Translations under genes and position numbers: made by a program
Assembly (NCBI GenBank): GCA_039798705.1
Contig: JBDKFN010000018.1
Location: 1 to 27,103, forward strand
DNA length: 27,103 bases
Source: CAIKLP01 sp039798705
GTDB lineage: Bacteria; Bacteroidota; Bacteroidia; Sphingobacteriales; Sphingobacteriaceae
Reading direction: 5' to 3'
Notes under the pieces: generated by a model
Database searches by the model: none
What the model saw: only the letters and a program-made list of their open reading frames with translations
Told to the model about the DNA's origin: nothing
Shown here: piece by piece, positions 22,823 through 27,103 of the stretch
How positions within the stretch are numbered: position 1 is the first letter of the stretch
Layout of the letters: each line of letters begins with the position of its first letter

Positions 22823-24853
22823 ATGAATTTCGAAGAGGCAAAAAACCGTATTGAAGCATTAAGCAAAGCGCTTCATCAACATAACCATGCATATTACTCA
22901 CTTTCAAATCCTGTAATTTCAGACTTTGAATTTGACCAATTGCTTCAAGAATTAATTCAATTAGAACAACAATTTCCTGAATTATTATCTGAAAATTCTC
23001 CTTCGCAAAGAGTAGGCGGAAGCATTACCAAAAACTTTCAAACAGTTGCCCATCGTTACCCAATGATGTCGTTGGGTAATACCTATAATGAACAAGAATT
23101 ATTCGATTTTGACCAAAGAATAAAAAAACAAATTGGCGATGATTTTGAATACGTTTGCGAATTGAAATTTGATGGCTTAGCCATTGGATTAACCTATGAA
23201 AACGGATTGTTGAAACAAGCGGTAACCCGCGGAGATGGATCCAAAGGAGATGATGTTACCGCAAATGTAAGAACAATCAAAAGCATACCTTTACAGCTGC
23301 CTGCGGGCGCAGATTACCCTGCAAATTTTGAAGTGAGGGGAGAAATATTAATGCATCGAACGGTATTTGAACAACTCAATAAAGACCGTGATGAATTAGG
23401 AGAAACAGCCTACGCAAATCCTAGAAATTTTGCATCTGGAACTTTGAAAATGCAAGATTCAAAAGAAGTAGCCAAAAGAAATTTAGATTGTTTCTTATAT
23501 TTTTTAATTGCTGATCAATCTGATTTAAAAAACCATTCGGATAGCTTAGCTAAATTAAAAGCTTGGGGATTTAATGTATCTCCTACTTATGCAGTTTGTA
23601 AAAACATAGCAGAAGTTCAACATTTTATTCAAAAGTGGGATAAAGAACGCTATCAATTAAGTTATGATATTGATGGAGTTGTATTAAAGGTGAACAACTA
23701 CGAACAACAGCAAGACCTTGGCTTTACAGCGAAATCGCCTAGATGGGCAATCTCTTATAAATTTAAAGCAGCAGAAGTAGAGACCAAATTATTAGCAGTG
23801 ACCTATCAAGTTGGTCGAACCGGTGCAATTACACCTGTTGCTAATTTACAACCAGTTTTATTAGCGGGTACAACTGTTAAACGAGCTTCCTTACACAATG
23901 CCGATCAAATTGAAAAATTAGATTTATACGAAGGCGATATTGTGAAAGTTGAAAAAGGTGGTGAAATTATTCCAAAAATTATTGAAGTAAATAAAAGCAA
24001 ACGCGATTTATTTGCACAAAAAATAAAATACATCAGCCAATGTCCAGAATGCGGTACCACACTGATTCGTAAAGAAGGAGAAGCACAACATTATTGCCCT
24101 AACGATCAAAGTTGTAGCCCTCAAGTAATCGGTAAAATGCAACATTTCACTGCGCGTAAAGCAATGAATATCGACAGCCTAGGAGATGAAACCATTGAAC
24201 AATTATATCATGCAGGATTAATTAAAACCATAGCAGATATATACGATTTGAAAGATAAAAGAAATTCCATGTTAGCCCTCGATCGTTTTGCAGAAAAATC
24301 GGTCGATAACTTAATTGAAGGAATTGAACAATCTAAAAAGAATGCTTTTGAAAAAGTACTGTTTGGTTTAGGTATTCGCTATGTTGGAGAAACCGTTGCT
24401 AAAAAATTAGCGGCTCATTTTAGAAACATTGACCAATTAATGGCTGCAAATTTTGAAGCACTAATTCAAGTAGATGAAATTGGTGAAAGAATTGCAGAAA
24501 GTGTCATTCAATATTTTAACAAAGCAGATCACCTACAACAAATTGAAAGGCTAAAATTTGCTGGGCTACAATTCGAAAGCAATAGCATAGAAAAAGTGGT
24601 AGAAGGTGAAAATCTAAAAGGACTTACTTTTGTAATTTCTGGCGTGTTTAGTTTATTTTCAAGAGAAGAACTCAAAGATAAAATTGAAGCAAACGGGGGT
24701 AAAATTAGCAGTAGTATTTCTAGCAAATTAAGTTATTTAGTTGCAGGAGATAACATGGGTCCAAGTAAACTTCAAAAAGCGAATGAATTAGGCATAAAAA
24801 TCATTTCTGAAGAGGAACTCCTCTCAATGATAAAAACCTTACCTTTGCAATAA
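22823..24853 (+). CDS. ligA: NAD-dependent DNA ligase
   Basis: The replicative DNA ligase, 676 residues, standard length. Domains in order: Ia NAD-binding region (residues about 5-65, with HNHAYYSLSNPVISDFEFDQL), adenylation domain with the AMP-accepting Lys115 in KFDG (115-118), OB fold with YDIDGVVLKV and SPRWAISYKF (281-314), a four-Cys zinc finger at Cys407, Cys410, Cys425 and Cys431, helix-hairpin-helix repeats (GLGIRYVGETVAKKLAAHF, VDEIGERIAESV), and a C-terminal BRCT domain at about 597-676 (LTFVISGVFS, SYLVAGDNMGPSKLQKA). All key residues are present. A TATCTTCG box (22812-22819) lies three bases before the ATG. The DUF6913 gene follows after 5 bases. Confidence 0.98.
   Translation: MNFEEAKNRIEALSKALHQHNHAYYSLSNPVISDFEFDQLLQELIQLEQQFPELLSENSPSQRVGGSITKNFQTVAHRYPMMSLGNTYNEQELFDFDQRIKKQIGDDFEYVCELKFDGLAIGLTYENGLLKQAVTRGDGSKGDDVTANVRTIKSIPLQLPAGADYPANFEVRGEILMHRTVFEQLNKDRDELGETAYANPRNFASGTLKMQDSKEVAKRNLDCFLYFLIADQSDLKNHSDSLAKLKAWGFNVSPTYAVCKNIAEVQHFIQKWDKERYQLSYDIDGVVLKVNNYEQQQDLGFTAKSPRWAISYKFKAAEVETKLLAVTYQVGRTGAITPVANLQPVLLAGTTVKRASLHNADQIEKLDLYEGDIVKVEKGGEIIPKIIEVNKSKRDLFAQKIKYISQCPECGTTLIRKEGEAQHYCPNDQSCSPQVIGKMQHFTARKAMNIDSLGDETIEQLYHAGLIKTIADIYDLKDKRNSMLALDRFAEKSVDNLIEGIEQSKKNAFEKVLFGLGIRYVGETVAKKLAAHFRNIDQLMAANFEALIQVDEIGERIAESVIQYFNKADHLQQIERLKFAGLQFESNSIEKVVEGENLKGLTFVISGVFSLFSREELKDKIEANGGKISSSISSKLSYLVAGDNMGPSKLQKANELGIKIISEEELLSMIKTLPLQ
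24840..24847 (+). promoter_or_regulatory. -7-like box inside the end of ligA
   Basis: TACCTTTG matches TANNTTTG exactly and lies in the last codons of ligA, 11 bases before the ATG of the DUF6913 gene. No -33 box is visible, so it may be incidental codon content. Confidence 0.25.
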
Positions 24854-24858
24854 GCATT

Positions 24859-25407
24859 ATGAAAAAGCTATATCGCCAAATAAGTCATTTTTTCGCACGC
24901 AGAACGCTTAAACGCAATTTGCTAAACAGACGCGTGCACAGAGAGACCATCATGTTTAGCGATGCCAAAACGATTGGAGTGCTTTTTGTAGCCCACCAAG
25001 AAACTGATATCGATACTGCAAAAAAATACATTCAATCTTTAAAAGACCAAGGGAAGCAAGTTGAATATATTGGACTGATAGACATTAAAGATTATAAGAA
25101 AAACAACAAAGACCAGAGCATTAATCCTAATTATATTTTTGCAAACGATTTTGATTTTTTTCATAGACCTAAGCTGAGTGCTATTAAAAATTTCTACAAA
25201 CAAAATTTTGATTTATTAATTAGCTTAAATTACAGTAATCAATTTAGCTTAAATTATATTGCATCTTTATCAAGAGCAAAATTGCGTATCGGAAAATTCA
25301 ACAGCAATGCAGTAGCAGCCTACGATTTTATGATTGACGATAAATCGCTAGATATGCAAAGCTTTATTGTTCAGTTAAACCACTACTTACAACAAATAAA
25401 AAAATGA
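24859..25407 (+). CDS. DUF6913 domain protein
   Basis: A 182-residue conserved protein known from Bacteroidota and of unknown function. The N-terminus is basic and helical (KKLYRQISHFFARRTLKRNLLNRR), then an alpha/beta pattern follows: IGVLFVAHQETDIDTAKKYI (about 39-58), QVEYIGLIDI, FDFFHRPK, FDLLISLNYSNQFSLNYIASLSRAKLRIG (about 113-141) and FMIDD. No catalytic motif is evident and no signal peptide or membrane helix is seen. Its stop overlaps the dapA start by four bases (ATGA at 25404-25407), and the same neighbourhood (DUF6913 next to dapA) is familiar from this phylum. Co-expression with lysine/peptidoglycan precursor synthesis suggests, but does not prove, an envelope-related job. Confidence 0.82.
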   Translation: MKKLYRQISHFFARRTLKRNLLNRRVHRETIMFSDAKTIGVLFVAHQETDIDTAKKYIQSLKDQGKQVEYIGLIDIKDYKKNNKDQSINPNYIFANDFDFFHRPKLSAIKNFYKQNFDLLISLNYSNQFSLNYIASLSRAKLRIGKFNSNAVAAYDFMIDDKSLDMQSFIVQLNHYLQQIKK

Positions 25408-26279
25408 TCTCTAAATTAATCGGCACCGGAGTAGCAATGGTCACTCCTTTTCATAAAGATGGTAGCATCGATTTTAAAAGTTACCAAAAACTAATCAATA
25501 GTTTAATTGCAAACAAAGTTGATTACCTCGTACCAATGGGAACTACTGGCGAATCAGTTACCTTAAGCAAAGAAGAGAAAAAAGAAATTTTTCGCTTTAC
25601 CGCTCAAACGGTTGCAGGTAGAGTGCCTTTAGTTGCTGGAATTGGTGGCAATAACACCATGGAAGTAATTGAAAACTTAAAAGCATTTGATAAAAAAGGC
25701 TATACCGCTATTTTATCTGTTGCACCATATTATAACAAGCCTAACCAAGAAGGAATTTTTAAGCATTATCAAATGGTAGCTAAAAATGCACCCCTTCCAA
25801 TAATCTTATACAATGTACCTGGCAGAACTGGTACAAACATGAGCGTTGATACAACTTTACGTTTAGCAAAAGAAAAAAATATTGCTGGCATCAAAGAAGC
25901 TTCAGGAAATATGGACCAAATTATGGCCATTCTTAAACATAAGCCTAAAGATTTTATGGTAATTTCTGGCGATGATGCCATAACCCTTCCGCTTGTTGCA
26001 TTAGGAGCAAATGGTGTAATTTCTGTAGTTGCCAATGCATGGCCAAAAGATTATGCACAAATGGTACGTTTAGCGTTAAAAGGTGATTTCGACAAAGCAA
26101 GAAAATTACATTATAAACTGACCGACATCATTAATTTATTATTTGCAGATGGAAGCCCAGGTGGCATCAAAGCTGCGTTAAAAATTAAAGGGATTTGTGA
26201 AGACCATGTGCGCATGCCACTTGCAAACGTCAATGCAGATATCTATAAAAAAATTAAATCAGCCATCGAAAAATATTAA
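25404..26279 (+). CDS. dapA: 4-hydroxy-tetrahydrodipicolinate synthase
   Basis: Condenses pyruvate with aspartate semialdehyde in the diaminopimelate/lysine pathway; cytoplasmic tetramer, 291 residues, usual length. TIM-barrel motifs: GTTGESVTLSKEEK with Thr47-Thr48 (family sequence G-T-T-G-E), ILYNVPGRTG with Tyr136 and Arg141, and the Schiff-base Lys164 in GIKEASGNMDQ. Also ISGDDAITLPLVALGANGVISV for the later part. All are intact. It is translationally coupled to the DUF6913 gene and followed after 6 bases by murI, forming a small peptidoglycan-precursor cluster (diaminopimelate and D-glutamate). Confidence 0.97.
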   Translation: MISKLIGTGVAMVTPFHKDGSIDFKSYQKLINSLIANKVDYLVPMGTTGESVTLSKEEKKEIFRFTAQTVAGRVPLVAGIGGNNTMEVIENLKAFDKKGYTAILSVAPYYNKPNQEGIFKHYQMVAKNAPLPIILYNVPGRTGTNMSVDTTLRLAKEKNIAGIKEASGNMDQIMAILKHKPKDFMVISGDDAITLPLVALGANGVISVVANAWPKDYAQMVRLALKGDFDKARKLHYKLTDIINLLFADGSPGGIKAALKIKGICEDHVRMPLANVNADIYKKIKSAIEKY

Positions 26280-26285
26280 TTTAAA

Positions 26286-27103
26286 ATGATGACAGGACCT
26301 ATTGGTATATTTGATTCGGGTTATGGTGGATTGACGGTTTTGAAAGAAATTACTGCTACCCTACCACAATACGATTATATCTATTTAGGAGATAATGCGC
26401 GAGCGCCTTATGGTACCCGCTCATTTGATAGTATTTATCATTACACTTTAGCTTGTGTTAGCCAGTTATTTGAAATGGGTTGCCCTTTGGTAATTATTGC
26501 TTGTAATACAGCTTCTGCTAGAGCTCTTAGAACCATTCAACAAAAAGATTTACCAAAATTATTTCCTGATAAACGGGTATTAGGAATTATACGTCCCACT
26601 GCTGAAATTATTTCAGAATATACCAAAACGAATACGGTTGGAATTTTAGGAACCAATGGCACCATTGCTTCTGAATCATATGTTTTAGAAATCAATAGAT
26701 TTCATCCGCATATTCATGTGATACAACAAGCATGTCCAATGTGGGTGCCACTTATTGAGAATAACGCATATTTAAATGAAGGGGCAAAGTACTTTATTCA
26801 ACAAGACATTCAATCTTTATTAAATCAATCAAATAAAATAGATACCATTTTATTGGCTTGCACGCACTACCCTCTTTTAATGCCTATAATTAGAGAACTA
26901 ACGCCAAGCCACATAAACATATTACCTCAAGGACCAATTGTTGCTAAGAGCCTGTTAGACTATTTAAATAGACATCCAGAGATGGAGAACCGTTGTATTA
27001 AAAATAAACAAATTGAATTTTATACCACAGATGATATAGAAAACTTCAATCAACATGCAACTGCTTTCTATGGACAATCGATTCAATCAAAACATTTAGA
27101 AAT
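26286..27103 (+). CDS. murI: Glutamate racemase, 3' end beyond window
   Basis: Makes D-glutamate for the peptidoglycan stem. Start at ATG 26286 or 26289, both in frame and 6-9 bases after dapA. The N-terminus PIGIFDSGYGGLTVLKEI carries the catalytic Asp10 (numbered from 26286); LGDNARAPYGTRS follows, then the first catalytic Cys in IACNTASA and the second in LACTHYPLL, which is His-flanked as expected. GILGTNGTIASESY and the WVPLIENN stretch also fit the family. The 272 codons seen run open to the right edge, so only the last few residues are missing. Confidence 0.95.
   Translation, partial: MMTGPIGIFDSGYGGLTVLKEITATLPQYDYIYLGDNARAPYGTRSFDSIYHYTLACVSQLFEMGCPLVIIACNTASARALRTIQQKDLPKLFPDKRVLGIIRPTAEIISEYTKTNTVGILGTNGTIASESYVLEINRFHPHIHVIQQACPMWVPLIENNAYLNEGAKYFIQQDIQSLLNQSNKIDTILLACTHYPLLMPIIRELTPSHINILPQGPIVAKSLLDYLNRHPEMENRCIKNKQIEFYTTDDIENFNQHATAFYGQSIQSKHLE

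Overview
The window is about 27 kb of AT-rich chromosomal DNA from a member of the phylum Bacteroidota. Evidence: the start of a type IX secretion (T9SS) C-terminal sorting domain in the truncated first gene, a PorV/PorQ-family outer-membrane protein, a DUF2400 (TIGR02757) protein, an HU-CCDC81/SPOR fusion, a DUF6913 protein, several TANNTTTG-type -7 boxes, and the near absence of Shine-Dalgarno sequences. I cannot place it below phylum with confidence; the low GC and gene content fit an environmental member of the Chitinophagia, Sphingobacteriia or Flavobacteriia. I see no rRNA, tRNA, CRISPR array, insertion sequence or prophage.

Layout. 1-899 (-): a secreted T9SS cargo protein cut by the window edge. 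900-1269: AT-rich gap. 1270-2046 (+): DUF2400 protein. 2120-4571 (+): three tightly overlapping genes for an ABC-2 exporter (ATPase, permease) and a LolA-like envelope protein. 4613-5616 (+): a Spx/ArsC-like thioredoxin-fold protein and a YiiX-like papain-fold protein. 5747-14802 (+): seven genes that look like one transcription unit: giant TPR protein, plug-less outer-membrane barrel, HU/SPOR transmembrane protein, TolQ/ExbB, TolR/ExbD, TonB/TolA-like protein, then folC. 14803-15042: gap with paired hairpins and a strong terminator-like stem-loop. 15043-18730 (+): AI-2E/PerM transporter, POTRA-plus-barrel protein, holin-X-like protein and a small hypothetical. 18717-19214 (-): a lipoprotein. 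19254-20237 (+): LuxE-like acyl-protein synthetase. 20226-21518 (-): tyrS. 21690-22787 (+): PorV/PorQ-family protein. 22823-27103 (+): ligA, DUF6913, dapA and the start of murI.

The most interesting block is 5747-13497. It combines a proton-driven inner-membrane motor (TolQ/TolR-like), a TonB/TolA-like transducer, a large periplasmic TPR protein, a barrel with a conserved-looking N-terminal extension instead of a plug, and a SPOR protein that can bind septal peptidoglycan while its N-terminus has an HU fold in the cytoplasm. By part list it resembles a Tol-Pal-like trans-envelope machine (TolQ-TolR-TolA-CpoB) rebuilt from Bacteroidota parts; this functional reading is inference. The rest is mainly envelope and housekeeping: peptidoglycan precursors (dapA, murI), folate (folC), translation (tyrS) and replication/repair (ligA).
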